Assembly: GCF_001921215.1 (NCBI RefSeq)
Contig: NZ_MSIF01000008.1
Location: 124,001 to 188,000, forward strand
From: Actinophytocola xinjiangensis
Lineage (GTDB): Bacteria; Actinomycetota; Actinomycetes; Mycobacteriales; Pseudonocardiaceae
DNA: 64,000 nt
Direction: 5' to 3'
Made by a program: the position numbers and the translations under genes. Position 1 is the first letter of the stretch. Each line of letters begins with the position of its first letter. The notes under the pieces are model-generated. The model saw only the letters and a list, made by a program, of their open reading frames with translations. It was not told the origin of the DNA and did not search any database. Shown here in pieces: positions 44,138-52,261 of the stretch.

Positions 44138-44861
44138 GGATCTGGCCGGTGAGCCAGGTGGTGTCCGGGTCGGCGAGGCGGACGATCCAGGTGGCGACCT
44201 CGTCCGGCTCGCCCCGGCGGCGCAGCGGGATGCGGGCGGCCTCGTCGGACTTGACGCGGTTGACGGTTTCCGGGGGGAGTCCGGCGGCGGCGAGGGCGTC
44301 GCTGTCGGTGGGGCCGGGGGCGAGGGCGTTGACGCGGATGCCGGTGGGGGCGAGTTCCAGTGCCCAGCAGCGGGTGAGCTGTTCGAGGGCGGCCTTGGAC
44401 GCGGCGTAGTGCGCGGCGCCGGGCAGGGGGCGGTGGCCGTAGGTGCTGGAGACGTTGACGATCGACCCGGCCGCGTGGCGTAGGTGGGGCAGGGCGGCGG
44501 CGGCGAGCAGGCTGGGCGCGGTGACGTTGAGCGCGAACAGGTCGCCGATGCGCTCGGCGGTGGTGTCGGCCAGGGGCATCAGTGCGGTGGCGCCGGCGTT
44601 GTTGACCAGGACGTCCACCCGGCCCCACCGGTCGACGGCCGCGTCGACGATCTCGCGGGGGGCGTCCGGGGCGGTCAGGTCGGCGGGGTGGGCGACGATG
44701 CCGGGGTGGCCGGCGGCCGTCTGCCGGAGCGCGTCCGCGCGTCGGCCGACGCCGAGTACCTGGGCGCCGGCGGCGGCGAAGGCGCGGGCCGCCGCGCGGC
44801 CAATGCCCGATCCGGCGCCGGTGAGGATGACGATCTTGCCGGTGAGCGGTGGTCCGGACAC
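44106..44861 (-). CDS. Short-chain dehydrogenase/reductase
   Basis: 251 aa classical SDR. Cofactor motif TGAGSGIG, structural NNAG, catalytic Ser in VNVSSTYGH and YxxxK as YAASK. The GTG at 44861 has GGAGGG seven bases upstream. Divergent from the ArsR gene with a 33-base inverted repeat between them, so it is the likely target of that regulator. The end overlaps the MMPL gene by 32 bases. Substrate unknown. Confidence 0.93.
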   Translation of the reverse strand: MSGPPLTGKIVILTGAGSGIGRAAARAFAAAGAQVLGVGRRADALRQTAAGHPGIVAHPADLTAPDAPREIVDAAVDRWGRVDVLVNNAGATALMPLADTTAERIGDLFALNVTAPSLLAAAALPHLRHAAGSIVNVSSTYGHRPLPGAAHYAASKAALEQLTRCWALELAPTGIRVNALAPGPTDSDALAAAGLPPETVNRVKSDEAARIPLRRRGEPDEVATWIVRLADPDTTWLTGQILTVDGGLELV

Positions 44862-44869
44862 CGAACCCT

Positions 44870-44902
44870 CCTTGTTCGAAGTTCGTGAAACATCGAACAA
44901 GG
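44870..44902. promoter_or_regulatory. ArsR-type operator between SDR and ArsR genes
   Basis: Perfect inverted repeat CCTTGTTCGA-N13-TCGAACAAGG. It lies nine bases from the SDR start and 13 bases from the ArsR start; TATCAT (44903-44908), just behind it, is a plausible -10 for leaderless arsR transcription at ATG 44916. Confidence 0.78.
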
Positions 44903-44915
44903 TATCATCGGTCCC

Positions 44916-45257
44916 ATGAAAGAGGCGCGGCACCCGGAGCTGACCGACATCACCCTCATCGAGGTGATGGGCGCACTGAGCGACCCCATCCGCCTCGGCC
45001 TGGTCCGCGTCCTGGCCGACGGCCGCGAACGCGGCTGGGGCGAACTCCGCGCCCCCGTCGCCAAGTCGACGCTGAGCCACCACCTGCGCGTCCTACGCGA
45101 CGCCGGCATCACCCGCACGCGGCAGGAGGGCACCCGCTGCTACGTCACCCTGCGCCACCGCGACCTCGACGCCCGCTTCCCCGGCCTCCTCAACGCCATC
45201 CTCGGCGCGGCCACCAGCGACGACGTCGGCGGCCAGATCAGCCTCGCCAGCGCCTGA
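44916..45257 (+). CDS. ArsR-family transcriptional regulator
   Basis: 113 aa winged-helix regulator (VMGALSDPIRLGLVRVL; recognition helix KSTLSHHLRVLRDAGIT). No CxC metal site of the classical arsenic sensor, so it probably senses another signal. No ribosome site; likely leaderless. Predicted to bind the inverted repeat directly upstream and to control the divergent SDR and itself. Confidence 0.92.
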   Translation: MKEARHPELTDITLIEVMGALSDPIRLGLVRVLADGRERGWGELRAPVAKSTLSHHLRVLRDAGITRTRQEGTRCYVTLRHRDLDARFPGLLNAILGAATSDDVGGQISLASA

Positions 45258-45310
45258 TCACGCGCCAGGGGAAACGTCCCGATCTCCCCCGGTGACAACA
45301 CAAGGCGTCG

Positions 45311-45793
45311 TCACAGGGCGCCCCAGGCGACCAGCGCCCAGCACATGCAGATGAAACCGAGGCTGTGCAGCCAACTGCGCATCGCGTTGAACTTGTTCCA
45401 CGGCTTCTCGAAACGCTCGCGGGTCCTGGTGGCCTGGTCCAGGTGGGACTTGTCCAGCTCCCGGTTCAGCGGCATGTTGCCCCCGCCGGTCACCAGGATC
45501 GCGGCGACGTTGAGGACGAACGCCAGGATCGTCGGCAGCAGGACCGAGCCCCGGTCCCCGCCGAGCAACAACACCGCGGCGAGTGCGCTGAACAGCGCCG
45601 AACCCAGGTACGGCAGGAAGAAGCCGCCGTTCAGGATGTGAATGTTGATCTTCTGGTTGACGGTCACGTACGTCCGGTCGTCCACCGCGCGCAGTGAGGT
45701 CACCATCGCGACGTGGTAGCCGTAGAACAAACCGGCGATGAGTCCGGAGCTGATCGTCGCCAAGGCGAGTGCGATGAGCCGAACGGTGTCCAT
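45311..45793 (-). CDS. DUF1772 membrane protein (first of two)
   Basis: 160 aa with four membrane helices, in the DUF1772 family (related to anthrone-oxygenase-like proteins). Conserved block VDDRTYVTVNQKINIHILNGGFF, then GGNMPLNRELD, and RFEKPWNKFNAMR before the last helix. AGGAG five bases before ATG. A paralogous protein with the same DDRTYVTV block is encoded 2.5 kb downstream on the same strand. Function unproven. Confidence 0.85.
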   Translation of the reverse strand: MDTVRLIALALATISSGLIAGLFYGYHVAMVTSLRAVDDRTYVTVNQKINIHILNGGFFLPYLGSALFSALAAVLLLGGDRGSVLLPTILAFVLNVAAILVTGGGNMPLNRELDKSHLDQATRTRERFEKPWNKFNAMRSWLHSLGFICMCWALVAWGAL

Positions 45794-46284
45794 TACCACT
45801 CCTCGTGCCGTAGTTCCAGTCGCTGGCGCCCCGACAGCCTGCCATGGGGCGGGTTCGGCACGGCGGGCACAGTGCCCGGCGACGACCGCGCCCCGTACGT
45901 CCACCGCCAAGTGCACAGAGGCGCGGTCGCCGCCGAGGTCCGTGACCGTGCTCGACTCGTCGTCCTGAGTCGAGTCACCCGGTCGCTCCTTCTTCCTCGG
46001 AGGTGGCCTGTCGCGTCCCCAGACAATCGCGGTGGTCGCAACAGGTCCGCAAGACCAGCCGGCCGGTACCAGCAACTTCCTGTTGCCTTCCACCTGCGGC
46101 AGAAAGCCGGACAAACGGACATTATGCCCGCATTTCCCGGACTGAACCACAGGAATTTTTCACCTTCCGAACATGGCGTCGTCCCTGGTTCCCCTACCCC
46201 GATCCCGGGATCGTTGGACGACGCGCGATAAACGCGCGCGCCCGAATGTCCATTGTAGATCTCAATGACATGGGAAGGACCCCG
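45794..46284. other. Intergenic region with three perfect inverted repeats
   Basis: About 490 bases with no convincing gene. It holds the divergent promoters of the DUF1772 and ScyD-like genes. Visible: CTCGACTC-N8-GAGTCGAG (45951-45974), GCAACAGG...CCTGTTGC with a 33-base gap (46038-46086), and a 14-base palindrome CGATCCCGGGATCG (46200-46213). Any of these could be an operator or a leader hairpin. Frames running through it have no family resemblance. Confidence 0.55.
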
Positions 46285-47376
46285 ATGTTCACCCGAACAA
46301 GAAAGAGACTGGCCCTCGCCTCGGCGATCGCCGTCACCCTGGGCACGTTGTTGACCCCGGCCGCGGCCGCCACCAGCGGGGTCGCCGTCCTCGCGACCGG
46401 ACTGAACAACCCGCGGGGCCTGGCCTTCGCCCCGGACGGGTCGCTCTACGTCGCCGAGGCCGGCTCCGGCGGCGCCGGCCCGTGCTTCCCCGGCCCGGAG
46501 GGCTTCCCGGTCTGCTACGGCGACACCGGCGCCATCGCCAAGATCAGCAACGGTGCGGTGCAGCGCGTGGTGACCGGCCTGTCGTCCTTCGCCCCGGACA
46601 CCGGCGTCGGCTCCATGGGCCCGTCGGACGTCACGCTCGTCGCCGGTCTCCCGGTGTTCACCAACGGCTACGCCGTCAAGGTCGAGCAGCGCGCCGAGCT
46701 CCCGGTGGCCGGCCAGAAGACCGCCAGCTGGCTGCTCAGCGCCCTCGGCGGCCAGATCGTCCAGCTCGCCGACGTCGGCGGCTTCGTCTCCACCGTCAAC
46801 CCCGACGGCGGCAACCCGAACTCCCTCGTGGTCGACAACAAGGGCGCCACGGTCGCCGACTCCGCCGGCAACATGCTGGTCCGCTTCGGTTGGAACGGCG
46901 CCGGCACCGTCATCGCCACCTTCCCCGACCAGCTGGTCGACGCCCCGCCGGAGCTCGGTCTGCCGCCGGGCACCCAGATCCCCGCCCAGTCCGTGCCGAC
47001 CGGTGTCGTCAAGGGTCCGGACGGCGCGTACTACGTCGGTGAGCTGACCGGCTACCCGTTCGTGCCGGGCACCGCACGCGTCTACCGGGTCGTGGACGGC
47101 CAGCAGCCCACCGTGTACGCCAGCGGGTTCACCAACATCATCGACATCGCCTTCGACCACACCGGGACGCTCTACGTCCTGGAGGTCTCGCACGAGGGCC
47201 TGAGCACCGGGGACATCGGTGCGCTGATCAAGGTCGCACCGAACGGCACCCAGCAGATCCTCAAGGACAACCTCAAGGGTCCCGGTGGACTGGTCATCAA
47301 GGGGGACAACGCTTACCTGACCGACTGCGGCGTCTGCCCGGACGAGGGTCGCGTTCTGCGCATCCCCCTGGCCTGA
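46285..47376 (+). CDS. Secreted ScyD/ScyE-family beta-propeller protein
   Basis: 363 aa. Sec signal peptide (residues 1-28, RTRKRLALASAIAVTLG, ending AAA). The rest is a six-bladed SMP-30/NHL-like propeller: NPRGLAFAPDGSLYVAEAG, SLVVDNKGATVADSAGN and IIDIAFDHTGTLYVLE are successive blades. Cysteines in pairs suggest disulfides. The family is named after cyanobacterial scytonemin cluster proteins, but actinobacterial members are of unknown function. AAGGA before ATG 46285. The NmrA-like gene follows by 18 bases, so likely one operon. Confidence 0.88.
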   Translation: MFTRTRKRLALASAIAVTLGTLLTPAAAATSGVAVLATGLNNPRGLAFAPDGSLYVAEAGSGGAGPCFPGPEGFPVCYGDTGAIAKISNGAVQRVVTGLSSFAPDTGVGSMGPSDVTLVAGLPVFTNGYAVKVEQRAELPVAGQKTASWLLSALGGQIVQLADVGGFVSTVNPDGGNPNSLVVDNKGATVADSAGNMLVRFGWNGAGTVIATFPDQLVDAPPELGLPPGTQIPAQSVPTGVVKGPDGAYYVGELTGYPFVPGTARVYRVVDGQQPTVYASGFTNIIDIAFDHTGTLYVLEVSHEGLSTGDIGALIKVAPNGTQQILKDNLKGPGGLVIKGDNAYLTDCGVCPDEGRVLRIPLA

Positions 47377-47394
47377 CAGGGAGGCGAACCAGCC

Positions 47395-48222
47395 ATGACC
47401 AGGGAGATCCTGGTACTCCAACCCCACGGCAAGACCGGGCGGCGGGTCGTGCCGCTGCTGCGGGCGCACGAGGACGTCACGGTCCGCGGCGCGTCCCGCG
47501 GCAGCACCCCACCGTTCGACTGGGAGGCGCCGGACACCTGGCCGGCCGCCCTGGCCGGCGCGGACGCGGCGTTCATCGTGTACTTCCCCGACATCGCGTT
47601 CCCCGGCGCCGCTGACCGCATCGGCTCGTTCATCGAGCTGGCCGTGCGCAGCGGGGTCGGCCGGCTGGTGCTGCTGTCCGGCCGGGGCGAGCACGAGGCG
47701 GAGAAGACCGAGGAGATCCTCGCGGGCAGCGGCGCGGACTGGACGATCGTCCGGTCCGCGTGGTTCACCCAGAACTTCAGCGAGGGTTTCCTCGTCGACG
47801 CCATCCACAGTGGAGTCATCGCGATGCCGGGCGGCGACGTGCGGGAACCGTTCGTCGACGTCGACGACATCGCCGAGGTGGTGGTCGCCGCGTTGACCGA
47901 CGACCGGCACATCGGCCGGCTCTACGAGGTAACCGGGCCCCGGCTGCTCTCCTTCGCCGACACCGCGAAGGAGATCGGCCAGGCCCTCGGCCGGGACATC
48001 GTCCACGTGCCGGTGACCATGGAGCAGTACCACGCCGGCGCGGTCGAGCACGGGGTTCCTGCCGACTACGCCGACCTGCTGATCGGACTGTTCACCGAAA
48101 CCCTCGACGGGCGCAACGCCCGGCTCACCGACGGGGTTCGGGCGGCCCTTGGCCGGGAGCCAAGGGACTTCGCCGACCACGTCAAGGCCATGGCCCTGAC
48201 CGGGGTGTGGGACCCGGCGTAG
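47395..48222 (+). CDS. NmrA-like NAD(P)-binding protein
   Basis: 275 aa. N-terminal strand-loop VLQPHGKTGRRVV replaces the usual GATGxxG, so dinucleotide binding is unusual. Later blocks LVLLSGRGEHEAEK, TIVRSAWFTQNFSEG and VDVDDIAEVVVAAL are typical of NmrA/quinone-oxidoreductase-like SDRs. GGAGG ahead of the ATG. It follows the ScyD-like gene by 18 bases and ends before a T-tailed terminator, closing the operon. Confidence 0.87.
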   Translation: MTREILVLQPHGKTGRRVVPLLRAHEDVTVRGASRGSTPPFDWEAPDTWPAALAGADAAFIVYFPDIAFPGAADRIGSFIELAVRSGVGRLVLLSGRGEHEAEKTEEILAGSGADWTIVRSAWFTQNFSEGFLVDAIHSGVIAMPGGDVREPFVDVDDIAEVVVAALTDDRHIGRLYEVTGPRLLSFADTAKEIGQALGRDIVHVPVTMEQYHAGAVEHGVPADYADLLIGLFTETLDGRNARLTDGVRAALGREPRDFADHVKAMALTGVWDPA

Positions 48223-48235
48223 GGCGACCAGTCCG

Positions 48236-48280
48236 GCCGGGCGGTTCCAGCGCGACGCTGGAACCGCCCGGCTTTTCCTT
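48236..48280 (+). terminator. Rho-independent terminator after the NmrA-like gene
   Basis: 17-bp perfect stem (48236-48252 with 48256-48272), loop CGA, followed by TTTTCCTT. It starts 13 bases behind the stop codon. Confidence 0.9.
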
Positions 48281-48298
48281 GTGTACCAGGCACGGGGA

Positions 48299-48327
48299 AC
48301 GCCCCCGTCGCGTGGCGGCGGGGGCGT
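48299..48327 (-). terminator. GC hairpin at the end of the second DUF1772 gene
   Basis: ACGCCCCCG paired with CGGGGGCGT, 11-base loop, 15 bases past the stop of the minus-strand DUF1772 gene. No T-run. Confidence 0.45.
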
Positions 48328-48341
48328 GCGCGGTTGCGGAC

Positions 48342-48902
48342 TCACCCCCGGCGAACCCACAGCGAACGGATCAGGCACACCGCGGCGAGCGCGGAGGCGA
48401 TGGTCCGGGCCGTGTGGGCGTTCACCCACGATTCCTCGGTGTCCTTGCGCAGCGCCGCCAGGTCGGCGATCGTGTCCGGATCACCGGCCTTGTCCAGCGT
48501 GTCGTTGATCGGGAAGTGGATGCCGAACGTGATCAGCAGGGCCGCCAGGTAGAGCAGCAGCCCGCCGAGGATCCACCGCACGGCCGCCTTGGCGCCCGCC
48601 CGGCGCTGCAACAACAGCGCCGCCCCGGTGAACACGAACGCGCCGATGAACGTGCCGACGAACAAGGGGCTCTTGTTCATCGCCCTGATGGTTTCCTGCA
48701 TGACGGTCACGTAGGTCCGGTCGTCCGACTCGGCCAGCGCCGGCATGATCGAGACCGCCCAGTCGAAGAACAGGCCGGCGACGAGGCCGACGGACACCGT
48801 GGCGGTGCCGTGCACGATCCCGGTCAGCCGGCCCGACGGCGAACGGGTGACCGTCACGTCGTCCGAGAGGGAATGAACCTCAGGATTGGGTTTGGTACTC
48901 AT
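48342..48902 (-). CDS. DUF1772 membrane protein (second of two)
   Basis: 186 aa with four membrane helices after a 25-residue cytoplasmic N-terminus. SDDRTYVTVMQETIRAMNKSPLF parallels the block in the DUF1772 protein at 45311; later FPINDTLDKAGD matches its MPLNRELDKSH. Ancient paralogues rather than a recent duplication, since the rest has diverged. Together with the ScyD-like and NmrA-like genes they form a small set with no assigned pathway. Confidence 0.82.
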   Translation of the reverse strand: MSTKPNPEVHSLSDDVTVTRSPSGRLTGIVHGTATVSVGLVAGLFFDWAVSIMPALAESDDRTYVTVMQETIRAMNKSPLFVGTFIGAFVFTGAALLLQRRAGAKAAVRWILGGLLLYLAALLITFGIHFPINDTLDKAGDPDTIADLAALRKDTEESWVNAHTARTIASALAAVCLIRSLWVRRG

Positions 48903-48973
48903 GTCGCACCCTATCTGGTGTCGCGTAGGTGTGGGAAATGGTAGTTGCCGAAATGGTCACCCCGCTTCGTGGA

Positions 48974-49786
48974 CTAGGAGGCAGTGGTCAGCAACTGCCC
49001 ACTGGTGTATTGCTGGTGCAGTGCGGGGTCGGAATTGAGAATCGCCCGCTGAAGCCGCTGGATCCACACCGACGGCTCCAGCCCCAGCTCGTCGACCATC
49101 GTGCGGCGCAGGCGCCGGAAGATCTCCAGCGACCGCCACTGCCGGCCCGAGCGGTACTGGGCGATCATGTACTGCGCGCACAGCCGCTCGTTCATCGGGT
49201 ACTTCGCGGTCAGCTCCGCCAGCTCGCTGAGCACCAGGTGGTGGCGCCCGAGCCACAGGTCGGCGTCCACACAGTCCTCGACGATGCCCAGCCGGCTCTC
49301 CTCCAGGCGGTTGACGTGCACGCTGAGCGGGTTGCCGGCCGCCACGTCGACCAGCGCCGGGCCGCGCCACATCGCCAGCGCGCGGCGCAGCGTGCTCGAC
49401 GCCGCGCGGTAGTCCGCGCGGGCCATCTCCTGGATCCCCTTCCGCGCCAGGATCTCGTACTCCCCCGCGTCGAGGTCGCGGGAGTTGATCCGCAGCGAGT
49501 AGCCGGTGTGCCGGGTGACCAGCAGGGTCTTGCCGACCTCGGACTTGCTCACGCCCATGGCGTCGGCGAGACGCTGACGCAGGTGCAGGATGTAGGTCTG
49601 CAACGTCTGGTGCGAGGTCTCCGGGGGCTCGTTGCCCCACAGTTCCTCCAGCAGCAGGCGGACCGAGACGATCTCGCCGGCGTGTAACGCGAGCAGGGCG
49701 AGCACCTGGCGGTGTTTGGCCGCGGTCGGGGTGACCGCGACGCCGTTCACGTAGGTCTCCAGGGGTCCCAGCACGTTGATCTGCAT
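48974..49786 (-). CDS. SARP-family pathway activator
   Basis: 270 aa. OmpR-type winged helix (residues 1-100; INVLGPLETYVNG, KHRQVLALLALHAGEIVSV, LLEELWGNEPPETSHQTLQTYI) followed by the bacterial transcriptional activation domain (105-260). This is the compact SARP layout typical of activators within antibiotic clusters. ATG 49786 is chosen because GGAGG then lies eight bases upstream; GTG 49792 would leave only two. It is the best evidence that the genes to its right belong to a regulated biosynthetic region. Confidence 0.93.
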   Translation of the reverse strand: MQINVLGPLETYVNGVAVTPTAAKHRQVLALLALHAGEIVSVRLLLEELWGNEPPETSHQTLQTYILHLRQRLADAMGVSKSEVGKTLLVTRHTGYSLRINSRDLDAGEYEILARKGIQEMARADYRAASSTLRRALAMWRGPALVDVAAGNPLSVHVNRLEESRLGIVEDCVDADLWLGRHHLVLSELAELTAKYPMNERLCAQYMIAQYRSGRQWRSLEIFRRLRRTMVDELGLEPSVWIQRLQRAILNSDPALHQQYTSGQLLTTAS

Positions 49787-49907
49787 GGCCACAACCTCCC
49801 AAGCTCGGCCGGAACAGGAGTCGGATGACTGGGCCGATGCGCTGGTGTAACGCTCTCAGAAGGGTCGAGCCGCCGGCAGTGATCAGGGCACGAAGGCCGA
49901 TGTGAGA

Positions 49908-49950
49908 CGGTGTGCCGCCCGGTGTGAGAAATTCATACGCGGCCGGTGAG
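49908..49950. repeat. Spaced CGGTGTG-type direct repeats upstream of the SARP
   Basis: CGGTGTG at 49908 and 49920, and CGGTGAG at 49944, that is intervals of 12 and 24 bases. SARPs bind heptamer direct repeats, usually at 11- or 22-base intervals, so this is only a possible binding site. It lies 122-164 bases before the SARP start and downstream of the NTF2-like gene. Confidence 0.35.
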
Positions 49951-50024
49951 CGGCACACTGGTGGTGGAGGGCGACGGTGGGCCGCCCTCCGTGGACGGTG
50001 GTTACCCTGCCTGGAGGACCGTTC

Positions 50025-50366
50025 TCAGTGGTCGCCTCCTTCGGCCGCGTCGATCGTGCATAACGAGTGGGCGACCAGCCCGTCCTGGAACGTGAGCCGG
50101 ACCGACCCGGTGCCCGAGCCGTCGCCCCACTTGTAGTCGACCACGTGCACGTCACCGTCCGAACGGGAGTCCAGGACGACGAGTTCGGCCTGCGGGTACT
50201 CGGTGTAGATCGCCTCGATCGCCTCGCGGCCCCGCACCGGGGGCAGCGGAACACCACTGAACTCGAGGACACCGTCGGGCGCGTGCGCGGCGGCCAGTGC
50301 CGACCACTGACGACTGCGCGCGGCCGCGTTGAAAACCTTCACGTAACTGGCGACAACATCATTCAT
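50025..50366 (-). CDS. NTF2/SnoaL-like protein
   Basis: 113 aa cone-fold protein (VVASYVKVFNAAARSRQW, APDGVLEFSG, PPVRGREAIEAIY, the usual NTF2-like order). Such proteins act as cyclases, isomerases or hydroxylases in natural-product pathways, or have unknown roles. It lies between the SARP and the methyltransferase, all on the same strand. No catalytic residue can be assigned with confidence. Confidence 0.82.
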   Translation of the reverse strand: MNDVVASYVKVFNAAARSRQWSALAAAHAPDGVLEFSGVPLPPVRGREAIEAIYTEYPQAELVVLDSRSDGDVHVVDYKWGDGSGTGSVRLTFQDGLVAHSLCTIDAAEGGDH

Positions 50367-50494
50367 GGCTGATTTCTATACGCCGGACCACGTCAGGGCA
50401 ATACTCCCCAGCGAAACTCGAGCGGTACTCCCGATCCGACGACAGCCGAAACACACAGGGGACACAAAAACAGCAGAGCACGACCACCGCGTCC

Positions 50495-50515
50495 GCTTCG
50501 GATCAGTTCCGAAGC
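50495..50515 (-). terminator. Hairpin after the methyltransferase gene
   Basis: GCTTCGGA-N5-TCCGAAGC, perfect 8-bp stem, 41 bases past the methyltransferase stop on the minus strand; a short T-rich stretch follows about 20 bases later. A smaller CCGCA-CCC-TGCGG hairpin with a T-run (50524-50545) faces the plus strand, where no transcript is known. Confidence 0.5.
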
Positions 50516-50555
50516 AGCGATGGCCGCACCCTGCGGTTCTTTTTTCTGAACGGTT

Positions 50556-51443
50556 TCACACCTTGCGGGGCTTCCGCAGGAGGAACAGGTTGGAACCGAG
50601 GTGGTTGCTGAAGAAGGAACGGATCAGCGGCATGATGTGGTCCATGTGCTCGCCGGCCTCGGGACCGTAGGTCTTCACGATCTCGTCGCGCCGGTCGTTG
50701 TACAGGAACGCCATTCCCTCGCCGCTGAAGGCCACGTTCTGGCTCATGTCCTCGACCTTGACCAGGTCGAAGCCCGCGGCGGCCGCGCGCTCCAGGGTCT
50801 TGGCGGCCGTGGTCGGGGGCATGATCTGCCAGGTCTGCAGGAACGCGTCCAGCTCCTCGTCCGAGGGCTTCCCGTTGCGCAGGATGAACTCGCTCACCAG
50901 GAAGTAGGAACCGGGCTTGAGGACGCGGAACGCCTCGTTGTAGCCCTTCTGCCGGTCGTACAGGTGCGGGAACACCTCCAGCGCCACGGCGGCGTCGAAC
51001 GTCTCGTCCGGGAACTCCAGCTCCATGGCGTTGCCGTACTGGAACGTCACGCGGTCGGAGACCCCGGCGGCCTCGGCGCTCTCGGCGGCCTTCGCCAGCT
51101 GGCTGCGGCTGACGTCGACACCGGTGGACCGGCCGCCGCTGTGCTGGGCCAGCCGAATGGCCGTGCCGCCGCTGCGGGTGCCGATGTCCAGCAGGTGGTC
51201 GGTCGCCTTCAGACCGAGGGTTTCGAAGTGGTAGTCGTCGGCCCGTTCCTGCGACCGGTTCGACAGATCAAGAAGGGTGGCCGCCGGCTCGCGTTCTCCG
51301 GGCAGGGTCCACATTCCGATGTGTAAGCTGACATCGCTGGCGATCAGGCCATGGAGGGCAGCGAACTGGTCATAATTGGTTCCGATACCCTCGGGAGTCG
51401 GCGGGACGAAGCCCTCGACGCCGGGGTCACTTGTTACCGTCAC
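50556..51443 (-). CDS. SAM-dependent methyltransferase
   Basis: 295 aa class I methyltransferase. Motif I LLDIGTRSGG, acidic residue in STGVDVS, motif II/III region TFDAAVALEVFPHL and LKPGSYFLVSEF. The N-terminal helical part (NYDQFAALHGLIASDVSLHIGMW) is the lid seen in small-molecule C-, N- and O-methyltransferases of antibiotic pathways. GTG start with GGGAG nine bases upstream. Substrate unknown; the neighbours (SARP, trpAB, P450) make a natural-product role likely. Confidence 0.9.
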   Translation of the reverse strand: MTVTSDPGVEGFVPPTPEGIGTNYDQFAALHGLIASDVSLHIGMWTLPGEREPAATLLDLSNRSQERADDYHFETLGLKATDHLLDIGTRSGGTAIRLAQHSGGRSTGVDVSRSQLAKAAESAEAAGVSDRVTFQYGNAMELEFPDETFDAAVALEVFPHLYDRQKGYNEAFRVLKPGSYFLVSEFILRNGKPSDEELDAFLQTWQIMPPTTAAKTLERAAAAGFDLVKVEDMSQNVAFSGEGMAFLYNDRRDEIVKTYGPEAGEHMDHIMPLIRSFFSNHLGSNLFLLRKPRKV

Positions 51444-51559
51444 TGCTTACCACTCCCTAGGACGTTCCCTAATGTGCTAAGGCACGCTACCTCCGCCGGT
51501 CGGGGGGTCATAAGTGAAAAATTCACGTCCCCGGCATGAAGAACCGAGTCCGAATGTGA

Positions 51560-52261
51560 TCACTGACTTTCGGTGACCATTTCCTCACGGAGCCGTCCGT
51601 CGTGGACGCCGACGATCCGGTCGACGGCGCCCAGATGGGTGCGGTCGTGGGTGACCAGGACGGTGGCGGTGCCCCGCTCGTGGGTGAGCCGGGTGAGCAG
51701 GTCGACGACGGCGGCGCCCCGGTCGTTGTCCAGGGCGCTGGTGGGCTCGTCGACCAGCAGGACGGTCGGGTCGTTCATCAGTGCCCTGGCGATCGTGACG
51801 CGCTGGCGCTGTCCACCGGAGAGCTGGTGGGGCCGGCGGTGCGCCTGGCCGGCGAGGCCGACGGCGTCGAGGAGGTCGAGAGCCCGGGTGCGGGCTCGGG
51901 TGCGGGCACCGGCGCGGCCACGACCGTCCAGGTGGGCCATCACCCGCAGCTGTTCGGCGGCGGTCAGCGACGGCAGCAGGTTGGACTGCTGGAAGACGAT
52001 CCCGATGGTGTGCCGGCGCAGGTCGGTCAGGGCCGCGCGGCCCAGCCCGGTGGTGTCGGCGCCGGCGACGGTGACCGTGCCGGAGTCGGGGGCGATGAGC
52101 GTGGCGGCGACGGCCAGCAGACTGGACTTGCCCGAGCCGGACGGCCCGACCACGGCGGCGAGGGCGCCCGCGGGCACCGCGAACGTGACCCGGTCCAGGG
52201 CCGTCAGCCGGCTCTGGCCGTCGGGGTAGGTGAGGGTGACATCGGTCAGGCGCAGGCTCAT
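51560..52261 (-). CDS. ABC transporter ATP-binding protein (MacB/LolD type)
   Basis: 233 aa. Walker A GPSGSGKS (39-46), Q-loop in VFQQSNLLPS, signature LSGGQRQR, Walker B VLLVDEPTSALD, H-loop VTHD. The start overlaps the stop of the FtsX-like permease gene (ATGA). It belongs to the group pairing with FtsX-type permeases, which usually export peptides or lipids or act as mechanotransmitters. Probably controlled by the divergent two-component system. Confidence 0.95.
   Translation of the reverse strand: MSLRLTDVTLTYPDGQSRLTALDRVTFAVPAGALAAVVGPSGSGKSSLLAVAATLIAPDSGTVTVAGADTTGLGRAALTDLRRHTIGIVFQQSNLLPSLTAAEQLRVMAHLDGRGRAGARTRARTRALDLLDAVGLAGQAHRRPHQLSGGQRQRVTIARALMNDPTVLLVDEPTSALDNDRGAAVVDLLTRLTHERGTATVLVTHDRTHLGAVDRIVGVHDGRLREEMVTESQ

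Noticed and set aside
46200-46213. CGATCCCGGGATCG palindrome as a definite operator
   Set aside because: Short GC palindromes are frequent by chance here; no second copy or promoter alignment supports it, so it is only mentioned in the intergenic entry.
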